Shown here one piece after another: positions 26,418 through 34,363 of a stretch of DNA of 64,000 nucleotides. A program made the position numbers and the translations under genes. Numbering within the stretch: position 1 is the first letter of the stretch; every line of letters starts with the position of its first letter. Origin of the DNA: Candidatus Melainabacteria bacterium (GTDB taxonomy: Bacteria > Cyanobacteriota > Vampirovibrionia > Gastranaerophilales > Gastranaerophilaceae); NCBI GenBank assembly GCA_003258735.1, contig QHME01000002.1, positions 186,001-250,000 on the forward strand, written 5' to 3'. Under the pieces are notes generated by a model. It searched no databases. It saw nothing but the letters and a program-made list of their open reading frames with translations, and was not told the DNA's origin.

Positions 26418-27455
26418 TTATTTTTTTGTCAATACTCTAACAAGGTTCAATAATAACATTACACCAACTAATGCCAAAGTTAGGAAAAAGTCGTATTTAA
26501 TAGCATTATGACTCGCAAATAAGCATGCCAAACCACCTGCAAGAATTGCAACAGAGGTCAAAATTACAACAGTTTTCTTTTGAGAAAATCCAGCATGTAA
26601 TAATTTATGATGAATATGTTCAGCATCTGCAACAAAAGGTGATTGACCTTTACAAATCCTTCTTAAACTTGCATAGGTAATATCAATAATTGGCACCGCC
26701 AAAACTACAAACGGCAACAAAATTGCAAGAGTTGCAACTTTCATTACTCCGGTAATTGAAATTGTTGCAAGCAAAAAGCCTGAAAACAACGAACCGCTAT
26801 CCCCCATAAAGATTTTTGCAGGGTTGAAATTAAATGTTAAAAATGCCAACATTGAACCTGCCAAGATAAAACCTATCAAAGCACTAATCGGATTTGGCGG
26901 AGATAGTGTAATTGCAAGAATTGCCAATGTGATAGCATTTACTGTCACAACTGACCCTGCAAGCCCATCAACACCATCAATAAAATTCATTGCGTTTGAA
27001 ATACCTACAATCCACAACAACGTTATTGGGTATGAAAACCACCCTAAATCCATTCCACCAAAGAAAGGAACATTATTTATTTGTACACCCAAAAGGTAAA
27101 CTATTGTAGCAATTGAAACTTGAATAAGCAATTTAAATTTTGCGCCAAGCCCATATACATCATCAATTAAACCAAGTAAAAACATCAAAGAACTACCTAG
27201 CAAAATCCCTGACATAAGCTTTCCATAAGGATAATAACTCATAAGAACAAGACACAAAAATGTCAGCATTGTACTTGCCCAAATTGCAACGCCACCTATT
27301 CTGGATATAGGCTTTGTATGAATTTTTCTTTCATTTGGGACATCAACAAGTCCTTCTCTTTTTGAAAAACTGATTACCATAGGAACTAAAAATACCCCAA
27401 AAATATAGGCTATTATTGTTCCGATTATTTGAGAATGTGCTAACTTAATAATTAT
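26418..27455 (-). CDS. WecA/TagO-type phosphoglycosyl transferase
   Basis: Integral membrane enzyme that moves a sugar-1-phosphate (GlcNAc-1-P in WecA) to undecaprenyl phosphate, starting surface polysaccharide synthesis. 'VDVPNERKIHTKPISRIGG', 'NFIDGVDGLAG', 'KIFMGDSGSL' and 'DAEHIHHKLL' are the family motifs. The first in-frame ATG is at 27380, but it lacks a ribosome site and would remove the first membrane helix. The frame stays open upstream with a typical first helix ('QIIGTIIAYIFGVFLVPMVI'), and AAGGAG (27463-27468) stands seven bases before an AUA at 27455 and four before AUU at 27458. No ATG, GTG or TTG is available there. It follows glyA by about 15 bases. Confidence 0.85.
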   Translation of the reverse strand: MIIKLAHSQIIGTIIAYIFGVFLVPMVISFSKREGLVDVPNERKIHTKPISRIGGVAIWASTMLTFLCLVLMSYYPYGKLMSGILLGSSLMFLLGLIDDVYGLGAKFKLLIQVSIATIVYLLGVQINNVPFFGGMDLGWFSYPITLLWIVGISNAMNFIDGVDGLAGSVVTVNAITLAILAITLSPPNPISALIGFILAGSMLAFLTFNFNPAKIFMGDSGSLFSGFLLATISITGVMKVATLAILLPFVVLAVPIIDITYASLRRICKGQSPFVADAEHIHHKLLHAGFSQKKTVVILTSVAILAGGLACLFASHNAIKYDFFLTLALVGVMLLLNLVRVLTKK

Positions 27456-27472
27456 AATTCGTCTCCTTGTTT

Positions 27473-28714
27473 TTACTTACTATATAGTGGATATTTTTTG
27501 CATAATTCAAGAGATTTTTCTCTTAATTTGCTTAATTCAGTTTCATTATCTGATGAAAATATCGCAGATGCAATAATTTTTGCAACTTGTTTCATATCTT
27601 CTTCTTTGAATCCTCTTGTTGTAACTGCCGGAGTACCTAATCTGATACCGCTTGTTACAAACGGACTTTGAGGGTCATTCGGTACGGTATTTTTATTGGC
27701 TGTAATTCCAACTCTTTCGAGTACATTTGCCATATCTTTACCGGTTTTACCAGTCTTTCTCAAATCCAACGTCATCAAATGGTTTTCTGTCATTCCACCA
27801 ACAATATCTAAACCTTCATCCATCAAACCTTGTGCCAACGCTTTAGCATTTTTAACAATTTGCTTTGCATATTCAACAAACTCAGGTTTTGATGCTTCTA
27901 AAAGTGCAACCGCTTTACCTGCAATAATATGTTCTAAAGGTCCGCCCTGCATACCAGGAAATACCGCTTTATCAATATCTTTCGCAAACTCTTCTTTGCA
28001 CATAATGATTCCACCTCGAGGTCCTCTTAGTGATTTGTGAGTTGTAGTTGTTACAAAATCACAATATGGAGCAGGTGAAGGATGAACTTCTGCAACAACT
28101 AAACCGGCAATGTGCGCAATATCAGCTAATAACAATGCTCCCACTTCATCAGCGATTTCTCTAAATTTTTTGAAATCAATTACTTTAGAGTAGTTACTTG
28201 CCCCACAAATAATAAGTTTTGGCTTATGTTCAATTGCTTTTTGACGAACATCTTCATAATCAATTTCGCCATTTTCATTAATTCCATAGCTTTTCACATC
28301 AAAATACAAACCTGAAAAATTAACAGGTGAACCGTGAGACAAATGACCACCATTAGATAAATCCATACTCAAAACCCTATCACCAGGTTTCATTGTAGCC
28401 ATAAAAACTGCCATATTTGCTTGAGCACCACTATGGGGTTGAACATTGGCATGATCCATGTGAAACAATTCACAAGCTCTTTTTTGCGCAATTTCTTCAA
28501 TTACATCAATATGCTCACAGCCATTGTAATATCTTTTGTGAGGTTTTCCTTCTGCATATTTATTTGTTAATACACTTCCGCATGCCTCCATAACCGCAAG
28601 GGACGTACAATTTTCACTCGCAATAAGTTCAATGGTTTCTTGTTGTCTTTTTAGTTCTTCTTCAATTTGTTCCGCAACTTGTGGGTCAACTCTTTTTATA
28701 TTTTCCAGATTCAT
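27473..28714 (-). CDS. glyA: serine hydroxymethyltransferase
   Basis: 413 residues, pyridoxal-phosphate enzyme that swaps serine and tetrahydrofolate for glycine and methylene-tetrahydrofolate. The cofactor lysine is Lys227 in 'TTTTHKSLRGPRGG'; 'LIASENCTS', 'YYNGCEHID' and 'LADIAHIAGLV' are typical. It has a GGGAG ribosome site and a TATAAT -10 in the gap before it. Confidence 0.97.
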   Translation of the reverse strand: MNLENIKRVDPQVAEQIEEELKRQQETIELIASENCTSLAVMEACGSVLTNKYAEGKPHKRYYNGCEHIDVIEEIAQKRACELFHMDHANVQPHSGAQANMAVFMATMKPGDRVLSMDLSNGGHLSHGSPVNFSGLYFDVKSYGINENGEIDYEDVRQKAIEHKPKLIICGASNYSKVIDFKKFREIADEVGALLLADIAHIAGLVVAEVHPSPAPYCDFVTTTTHKSLRGPRGGIIMCKEEFAKDIDKAVFPGMQGGPLEHIIAGKAVALLEASKPEFVEYAKQIVKNAKALAQGLMDEGLDIVGGMTENHLMTLDLRKTGKTGKDMANVLERVGITANKNTVPNDPQSPFVTSGIRLGTPAVTTRGFKEEDMKQVAKIIASAIFSSDNETELSKLREKSLELCKKYPLYSK

Positions 28715-28735
28715 ACACTCTCCCTTTTTAGTTTA

Positions 28736-28741
28736 ATTATA
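28736..28741 (-). promoter_or_regulatory. -10 of glyA
   Basis: Minus-strand TATAAT, 21 bases before the glyA ATG, in the gap after the upstream gene. It would drive glyA and the wecA-like gene. Confidence 0.55.
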
Positions 28742-28768
28742 GTTATAAATCAAATTTTCGCAAGTTTA

Positions 28769-29347
28769 TTAATTTGCTTTCGTCGGTGGATTATTAGCTT
28801 GGAGTTGTTGAATAATAAAATCAATATCCCTTCCTAATATCGTATATTTATGATGTTGAGCATCTATAATACAAGAATTAGCTAAGCAAACAGACACAAC
28901 ATCTGTTAATTTTTGGAACTCTTCATCTATACCAATTTCCGCAAAACAAGCATCATTGTCAGGAACAGGGAAAAATTCGTCTTTTAATTCTGCAATTTTT
29001 TCTCTCCAGTTTGTATAAGGGATATAGTTATAATTCAAGTTTGCAGAATTATATTTCTTTTCCAATTTTTTGTGGTATGCGTTATTATTTCCTATTTCAA
29101 TAGAAAGCGGATTATAACCGTATGTAAAAACAGGAGTTTTGGAATGAAATAAATCTTCAAAAGCATGGTATTTTTCAGAATATTCAACTATATGATGTGA
29201 AAGTGTATGCTCCTCAACTTGTGGATATTGTCCGAGAAATTGATGGCTTTTTTTATGTATGTATGGTTTTATATTAATAAAAGCCGCGTATAAGATAATT
29301 AGTAAAACTATGCCAACTATGCATTTATCAATGATATTTAATTTCAT
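28769..29347 (-). CDS. membrane-anchored protein of unknown function
   Basis: 192 residues. One N-terminal membrane helix (about 7-26, 'CIVGIVLLIILYAAFINI') with the rest presumably outside the inner membrane. The C-terminal half ('TPVFTYGYNPLSIEI' ... 'VCLANSCIIDAQHHKYTI') has the strand-helix rhythm of a degraded thioredoxin-like fold, but this is weak. It follows nagZ by 14 bases and is the last gene of that operon. Confidence 0.65.
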   Translation of the reverse strand: MKLNIIDKCIVGIVLLIILYAAFINIKPYIHKKSHQFLGQYPQVEEHTLSHHIVEYSEKYHAFEDLFHSKTPVFTYGYNPLSIEIGNNNAYHKKLEKKYNSANLNYNYIPYTNWREKIAELKDEFFPVPDNDACFAEIGIDEEFQKLTDVVSVCLANSCIIDAQHHKYTILGRDIDFIIQQLQANNPPTKAN

Positions 29348-29361
29348 TTAAACTCTCCGTT

Positions 29362-30336
29362 TTATTTGTTAAAATATCTGCCTTTTAGAGCCATAATCTT
29401 CAAATAAGACTCCTCAATTTTTCCTCTTAGTTCTTCATCAATTATAGCTTTTTGGTAAATTTTTTCAATTATGTTAATCGTTTTTTCATCAGAATATCTA
29501 TAAATAAACATATTTAACCCTGCGCGTATCCCCATTTCGCAAGCTTCAACATCTCCAAAATCAGCAACTCCTTTCATCACCATATCATCAGAAATTGCTA
29601 CTCCATCAAAGTTCAAAGTATTTCGAAGATAAGAAATTGCATTTTTGCTAAGGGAAGTCGGAATCGGCTCTTTTTCAAAACATGTGCAATGCAAATGAGC
29701 AACCATAATCATTTCAATACCGTTATCTATTGCCGCTTTGAATGGTTTTATATGAGTTTGCTCCATATCTGGCAACGACAAATCAATTTTTGGCAAAGAC
29801 AAGTGACTGTCTGCATTTGCGTCCCCATGTCCCGGAAAATGTTTTACGCATGGAAGAATCCCTTTTTGGCGGTATACTTTAGAAACTACACTCTCCCCTA
29901 CTATAACCTCGTCAGGGTTTGAAGAAAAAGCTCTTTCGCCAATAATTGGGTTTTTAGGGTTTGTATTGGTATCAATACATGGTGCAAAATTCAAATTTAT
30001 TCCATAATCTTTAAGCTCTGAGGCAATTTCAGCAGTTTGAAATTCTAAAAAGTCTAAACCTTTTTCAAAGGCATACTTTGCAGAAAGATATTTTTTACCA
30101 TTATGAATATTTTCAGTACGCTCAACTCTACCTCCTTCTTGGTCTATAGATAGAAACGGTACGATTTTAGACTCCGATTTTATTTCTGAAATCAGATTTT
30201 TGAATTGATTTTGGGATTGAATATCTTTTGTAAAAAATATCACACCACCCAACCCTTGATGCAATGCTTGTTTATAACCTCCTCCATCAAGTCCGAGGAT
30301 AAACATTTGGTATAATTTTTCTTTTAACTCTGCCAT
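29362..30336 (-). CDS. nagZ: beta-N-acetylhexosaminidase NagZ
   Basis: 324 residues, glycoside hydrolase family 3, single TIM barrel. 'FLSIDQEGGRVERT' (62-75), 'VKHFPGHGDANADSHLSLP' (164-182) with the acid/base Asp-His dyad, and 'GVAISDDMVMKGV' with the nucleophile aspartate are intact. It removes GlcNAc from anhydro-muropeptides in the cytoplasm. No signal peptide, as expected. Works upstream of AnmK (13.2 kb) in wall recycling. Confidence 0.94.
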   Translation of the reverse strand: MAELKEKLYQMFILGLDGGGYKQALHQGLGGVIFFTKDIQSQNQFKNLISEIKSESKIVPFLSIDQEGGRVERTENIHNGKKYLSAKYAFEKGLDFLEFQTAEIASELKDYGINLNFAPCIDTNTNPKNPIIGERAFSSNPDEVIVGESVVSKVYRQKGILPCVKHFPGHGDANADSHLSLPKIDLSLPDMEQTHIKPFKAAIDNGIEMIMVAHLHCTCFEKEPIPTSLSKNAISYLRNTLNFDGVAISDDMVMKGVADFGDVEACEMGIRAGLNMFIYRYSDEKTINIIEKIYQKAIIDEELRGKIEESYLKIMALKGRYFNK

Positions 30337-30337
30337 T

Positions 30338-30934
30338 TTATCCTTCGTATGCCAAATTTAAAACTTCAGTTAATTCTAAAAGTTTGCCTGTTTTAATTAC
30401 TTCTTGAATTTTATTGTGGATTTTTTCTAAGTTTTCTTTGTTTGGAATTTTAAATCCATCAGGCAAAACGATATCTTTAGTTGTTTTAGTATTTACAAAT
30501 CCGCAATTCAAGGTCAAAAATTCTTTGTACAATTCAAGAATTTTTACAAAAAGCGGATTGATTTCATAATTTTCATTGATGTAATATTTTGCATCTTTTT
30601 TCAATTTTTCAAAGAAATTTATAGAATAATCAGCCTCTTCAACAGTTTCTTCTTTGTTGTATGTATCACCAAGACATGGATTGCCTTCGATTTGCAATTC
30701 GCCCAATGACTTTATATAAACAGCCCACAACAAACACCCAAGACAAAAGCCAACATTGTTGTCCACCATTTTTATAATTTGCGGATAGCAAGCTTTGAAT
30801 TTCATTTTTCTTTGTCCAAAATTTTTGAATTGTGCAATATTTGCATAAATATATTCGACATTGATTGATAAAATTGTAGTATGCTGAGCGTACCCAGGGT
30901 CAAATAGTACCGAATTTGCTGTAGTTTCTGTCAT
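30338..30934 (-). CDS. hypothetical protein
   Basis: 198 residues, no signal peptide or membrane helix. Contains several cysteines (including 'GFCLGCLLWAVY' and 'GNPCLGDTY') and a helical second half. It directly abuts the hydrolase-like gene upstream and nagZ downstream, so it is in the same operon. I do not recognise a family. Confidence 0.65.
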   Translation of the reverse strand: MTETTANSVLFDPGYAQHTTILSINVEYIYANIAQFKNFGQRKMKFKACYPQIIKMVDNNVGFCLGCLLWAVYIKSLGELQIEGNPCLGDTYNKEETVEEADYSINFFEKLKKDAKYYINENYEINPLFVKILELYKEFLTLNCGFVNTKTTKDIVLPDGFKIPNKENLEKIHNKIQEVIKTGKLLELTEVLNLAYEG

Positions 30935-32128
30935 TTATAACACCTCTGATTTCTTATTTTTCTTTTGTAAAATTTTATTTTGATACTTTTCATTATACTG
31001 AAATTTTGTTCCGTTCACAAAACTTTTTACAACGCCGTTAGCAAAAGTCCCTCTTGCCGACCAATATGAAGTATGAGCAAGAAAAGCCGAACGCTTTGAC
31101 CACACAGCCGAATTGTCATAAACAACTCCTGTCGGATTTTCAATTGTCAGTCCTATACGCTCTTCGATTTGCTTAATTGTCAAATTGTTGCTTGAAGGGA
31201 ATCCCAGTGGGTCTTCTCTAAAGTTTACCGTCAAGAAATATATTCCATTTTCAAGAACATATTTCATCATGTATTTGTTGTAAAAATTGATTTCATAATG
31301 AGGGTCTGCCAAATCTGAATAAAACAATGGAATCGGACTTGCAAAATTCACAACACCTCTGACATAGCCTTTTGGAGCACAGTATTTGTCTGTCATTTCA
31401 TCTAAGCTTAGATAATTCTTTTTTAATTGTTCTTTGTTTTGATTTAGAACCAAATGCCCAGTGTTTGTGAACACACCAATATTCCCCTTGTCATAAGATA
31501 GGGCAGACAAACAGGTGTCTTTTTTAGGATTTTCTTTGACGAAAGATTTTATATCTTCATCAGGTTCAAGCGCCTCAAACAAATTGTCAATTTTGATATA
31601 AGGCAATTTGTATAACAAATATTGATATGTAACAAATGTACCTGCCGAATACCCGTACAGGATAACATTTTGACCACTTTGTGCTTGAATTTTTACTTGT
31701 TCATTAAGGTCATCCAAAATCGGTAGCATATTGTGCGTTTTTTGTACCCAAATCGCATCATGCATAAATTGTGTCAACAAACTTCTGATTTCGTAAGCCA
31801 AAGTTGAACTAAATGCCTTTGAGATATTCAATCTGTCTTTCACAAAATCAAGGTCAGTCTTGCTGTTGTACCCCCAAAAGAATATCACAGGTTTATCTTC
31901 AATAACAAGTTTGTTATCTTTCGACCACTTGCGAATTTGAGAGTTTTTTTCAAACTTCTTTTTCATAACAGGATGGAGCTTGTTTACTCCCCTAATATAC
32001 CAATCTTTCATTTTTTTGTCATTGTTATTTGAACCATTGATGTACATGAAAGTTAAATTGGTTTCTTGAGCAGGAACAGTAAGCTGTAGAGCCACCATTG
32101 CAATTAATATAAAAATAATCTTTTTCAT
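30935..32128 (-). CDS. secreted alpha/beta hydrolase-like protein
   Basis: 397 residues. Signal peptide at 1-20 ('MKKIIFILIAMVALQLTVPA'). The nucleophile elbow 'VILYGYSAGTFVTYQYLL' has the lipase/esterase G-x-S-x-G form, so a periplasmic or secreted esterase is likely; the acid and histidine of a triad cannot be placed with certainty. First gene of an operon with a hypothetical gene, nagZ and a membrane-anchored protein. Predicted leaderless. Confidence 0.7.
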   Translation of the reverse strand: MKKIIFILIAMVALQLTVPAQETNLTFMYINGSNNNDKKMKDWYIRGVNKLHPVMKKKFEKNSQIRKWSKDNKLVIEDKPVIFFWGYNSKTDLDFVKDRLNISKAFSSTLAYEIRSLLTQFMHDAIWVQKTHNMLPILDDLNEQVKIQAQSGQNVILYGYSAGTFVTYQYLLYKLPYIKIDNLFEALEPDEDIKSFVKENPKKDTCLSALSYDKGNIGVFTNTGHLVLNQNKEQLKKNYLSLDEMTDKYCAPKGYVRGVVNFASPIPLFYSDLADPHYEINFYNKYMMKYVLENGIYFLTVNFREDPLGFPSSNNLTIKQIEERIGLTIENPTGVVYDNSAVWSKRSAFLAHTSYWSARGTFANGVVKSFVNGTKFQYNEKYQNKILQKKNKKSEVL

Positions 32129-32144
32129 GCATAAGATTTTAGCA
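32129..32144 (-). promoter_or_regulatory. leaderless-type promoter of the nagZ operon
   Basis: Minus-strand TGCTAAAAT (-10 at 32141-32136) ends seven bases before the ATG at 32128; no ribosome binding site. Confidence 0.5.
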
Positions 32145-32159
32145 CAAAATGAATAATAT

Positions 32160-32927
32160 TTATTTTGTAGTTCTTAATATATACCTTCCTGCTGCTGTTG
32201 TTGGCTCAACTATTCCATCATGAAACCTAATAGGAAAAATATCTGTCATGTGTGCTGCATCATTCTTTACCACGCAATCACTTGCTGACAAAGAATTAGT
32301 ACCGGCAGAACATGAGACTTCTTTATTTGGAAGGTTTGTACCATTCACATCAATAAATCCATAACAATTTGAAAGCGTGGTTGTTGCACCATCCGCAACA
32401 TAAGTATCTTTAAGTGTTGAACCAATCGCAAGTTCACAAGGATATAGCCCCATCCCTTGGTGGAATGCGACAATTGTCCCATCTTGCAAAACATACGCAT
32501 GCGCATTTGCCAAATCGTGAGTTGAAAATTGATTAATATACGGAGAATAAATATTATAACCTTTGTTCTTTTGACTTTGCGGAATTGGAATATCTGAAGC
32601 TTTTGCAAAATATGTTGCACCTGTCAATGTTCCATTTAATAGAGCACAAATGGTTTGAGTTGAATCTGGGTTTTCACTTGCTCCATCAGCCCCACAAGCC
32701 TTTGTAAGCCCTGCATAATCAAATCCATATTGAGCTTGAGACATCCTTGCAGCTTGAGATAATGTAGATACTGTTTTCTTGAATCTTGAACGATATTGTT
32801 GACTTCTTGTATTTGCTATCAATGTTGGAATCGTCATGGCTGCAACAACACCAATTATGCCAAGGGTGATAAGAACTTCAGCCAATGTAAAACCAAACTT
32901 CACCTTTCTTAATAACATATTTTTCAT
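32160..32927 (-). CDS. type IV pilin-like protein
   Basis: 255 residues. Class III prepilin signal: a short basic leader 'MKNMLLRKVKFG' then 'FTLAEVLITLGIIGVVAAMTIPTL', cleaved after Gly12, with Glu at +5 of the mature chain. The hydrophobic helix is followed by 'RSRFKKTVSTLSQAARMSQAQYGFDYAG', a pattern that recurs in pseudopilins of this bacterial group, and a Cys-containing globular domain. It would be assembled by a pilus or type II secretion-like machine. It faces an XRE regulator across a palindrome. Good AGGAG ribosome site. Confidence 0.85.
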   Translation of the reverse strand: MKNMLLRKVKFGFTLAEVLITLGIIGVVAAMTIPTLIANTRSQQYRSRFKKTVSTLSQAARMSQAQYGFDYAGLTKACGADGASENPDSTQTICALLNGTLTGATYFAKASDIPIPQSQKNKGYNIYSPYINQFSTHDLANAHAYVLQDGTIVAFHQGMGLYPCELAIGSTLKDTYVADGATTTLSNCYGFIDVNGTNLPNKEVSCSAGTNSLSASDCVVKNDAAHMTDIFPIRFHDGIVEPTTAAGRYILRTTK

Positions 32928-32974
32928 ACTGCAAAATCTCCTAATATTAACATATAAAACAATAATTTATCGCA

Positions 32975-33003
32975 TGTGCTAATACATTAGCATATGTGCT
33001 AAC
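32975..33003. promoter_or_regulatory. palindrome between pilin and XRE gene
   Basis: Perfect palindrome TGCTAAT-AC-ATTAGCA (32977-32992) and a second TGTGCTAA 20 bases on (32975 and 32995), two helical turns apart. Each arm also reads as an extended -10 (TGCTAATAC on plus, TGCTAATGT on minus), so it may be a divergent promoter and an operator at once. Confidence 0.5.
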
Positions 33004-33030
33004 ATTAATCAACCTTACCCCCTTTAAAGT

Positions 33031-33042
33031 TAGAATATCACT
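33031..33042 (+). promoter_or_regulatory. leaderless-type promoter of the XRE gene
   Basis: TAGAAT ends six bases before the ATG at 33043; no ribosome binding site and no TG extension. Confidence 0.4.
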
Positions 33043-33252
33043 ATGATAAAAATTCATCTTAGAGAACTTATGTGGGAAAAGAATATTTCTGCGGTGCAAA
33101 TTCAGAAAGAAACAGGGATTCACGCTACTACTGTTTCTCGAATAATTAACGGTAAACAACAAAATTTAGGACTGGAAACCTTGGACAAATTGTGCACAGT
33201 TTTAGATTGCAAAATTCAAGATTTGATTACCTACGAGCGCGTAAATAAGTGA
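33043..33252 (+). CDS. XRE-family transcriptional regulator
   Basis: 69 residues, one Cro/C1 helix-turn-helix ('SAVQIQKETGIHATTVSRIINGKQQNLGLETLDKLCTVLDC'), the small stand-alone type. It stands divergent to the pilin gene, with a palindrome between them that is a natural operator for it. Twenty-two bases separate it from comF. Confidence 0.88.
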   Translation: MIKIHLRELMWEKNISAVQIQKETGIHATTVSRIINGKQQNLGLETLDKLCTVLDCKIQDLITYERVNK

Positions 33253-33258
33253 TTTTCA

Positions 33259-33274
33259 TGCTAAGATTTTTACT
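33259..33274 (+). promoter_or_regulatory. leaderless-type promoter of comF
   Basis: TGCTAAGAT (-10 at 33262-33267) ends seven bases before the comF ATG. No ribosome binding site. Confidence 0.5.
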
Positions 33275-33922
33275 ATGAAAGATTTTTTAATTGGGCTGTT
33301 AGATTGGATTTATAAGAAAAAATGTTATTTCTGTGCAAATTCGTATGAATCTGCTAAAATGTGCTCAAAATGCTTTGATAATTTAGATTTTTTGTCTGTA
33401 GATGTCAATCGTAGAGTATTGAAAACAGATATTTATTGCGCTGGAGTATATTCCAAAAATTTACAAAAACTAATCCGTGGTCTGAAGTACCACAGACAAA
33501 AGGAATTGGCTTATTATCTTGCGAAATTTATGTGGCAATACTGGCAAAAACTCGATTTAGAAGGAGATTTTCAGATTGTTCCTGTGCCAATTTTCCCAAA
33601 ACGTAAAAAGCAAAGAAAATACAACCACATGGAGCTTGTGGCAACAGAGTTTGCAAAAATGTCAGGATATGAAGTTAATTTCGATTGCATCAAGCGAGTA
33701 AAAGATACCAAACCACAATATAAATTAAATAAATCTCAAAGAATGATGAATTTATCAAACGCGTTTGAAGTATGCGCAGACAAGATTTTGCCTGATAAAA
33801 AATTGTTGATAATTGACGATATTTGTACGACAGGATCAACGTTTGAAGAAATGATAAAAGCCTTTAACACAAATGGGATTTGTGATATTGTTTGTTTTGC
33901 AGCCACCACCCCATGGGAATAA
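33275..33922 (+). CDS. comF: ComF-family phosphoribosyltransferase-like protein
   Basis: 215 residues. N-terminal zinc ribbon (Cys17, Cys20, Cys30, Cys33) followed by 'YSKNLQKLIRGLKYHRQKELA' and the PRPP-type loop 'LLIIDDICTTGSTFEEM'. ComF proteins are needed for uptake of transforming DNA in Bacillus and Haemophilus, probably at the inner membrane; pilin and pilMNO genes in the window fit such a role. No ribosome binding site; predicted leaderless. Confidence 0.9.
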   Translation: MKDFLIGLLDWIYKKKCYFCANSYESAKMCSKCFDNLDFLSVDVNRRVLKTDIYCAGVYSKNLQKLIRGLKYHRQKELAYYLAKFMWQYWQKLDLEGDFQIVPVPIFPKRKKQRKYNHMELVATEFAKMSGYEVNFDCIKRVKDTKPQYKLNKSQRMMNLSNAFEVCADKILPDKKLLIIDDICTTGSTFEEMIKAFNTNGICDIVCFAATTPWE

Positions 33923-33939
33923 TAGGAATAAAAAACATA

Positions 33940-33967
33940 TTGTAGGTCAGCTTTTCCAAACCGACAA
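33940..33967. repeat. small hairpin with a TGTAGGTC arm
   Basis: TTGTAGGTC ... ACCGACAA imperfect hairpin after comF. Resembles 271-298. The role could be a terminator without a T-run or a small dispersed repeat. Confidence 0.3.
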
Positions 33968-33989
33968 CATAAAATTATTAAGGACAATT

Positions 33990-34322
33990 ATGATACTATC
34001 TGAATTTGCAAAATTTTTACAAGAACATAACGAAGAACTTTTGATGCGCAAAACCACACCAATCAAACTTTTGCCCATGTGGTTAAAAACCGTTATAAAC
34101 AAAAATCCGAAAACAAATATTGACAAAATCGTCCACAAAGAAATTATGTATTGCGAAAATCCACAAGGTGATTATCTAATTGTCGGCAAATCTGATAGCG
34201 GAAGAATCTTAGTCAGCGCATTGATTAAATTTGCAAAAAGTTATGAAAATTATAACCACGCAAAATGGGTCGAAATTACCGAAAAATCATACCACAAGCC
34301 ACATAACACTGGTAAAAATTAA
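33990..34322 (+). CDS. hypothetical protein
   Basis: 110 residues from the ATG at 33990, which has AAGGAC before it; the longer frame back to 33873 runs into comF and is not needed. 'LMRKTTPIKLLPMWLKTVI', 'ENPQGDYLIVGKSDSGRILVSALIKFAKSY' suggests a small alpha/beta domain. No family recognised. Confidence 0.6.
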   Translation: MILSEFAKFLQEHNEELLMRKTTPIKLLPMWLKTVINKNPKTNIDKIVHKEIMYCENPQGDYLIVGKSDSGRILVSALIKFAKSYENYNHAKWVEITEKSYHKPHNTGKN

Positions 34323-34328
34323 AAAATC

Positions 34329-34337
34329 TGCTATAAT
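34329..34337 (+). promoter_or_regulatory. extended -10 promoter of the glycosyltransferase
   Basis: Perfect TGCTATAAT, 26 bases before the ATG at 34364, with AGAGGA as ribosome site. Confidence 0.6.
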
Positions 34338-34363
34338 TTATTCTATAAAGAGGATTAAGTAAT

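Noticed and set aside
33873..33989. Extension of the 110-residue hypothetical gene into comF
   Set aside because: The extension lies in the comF tail in another frame and there is a proper ribosome site before the ATG at 33990.
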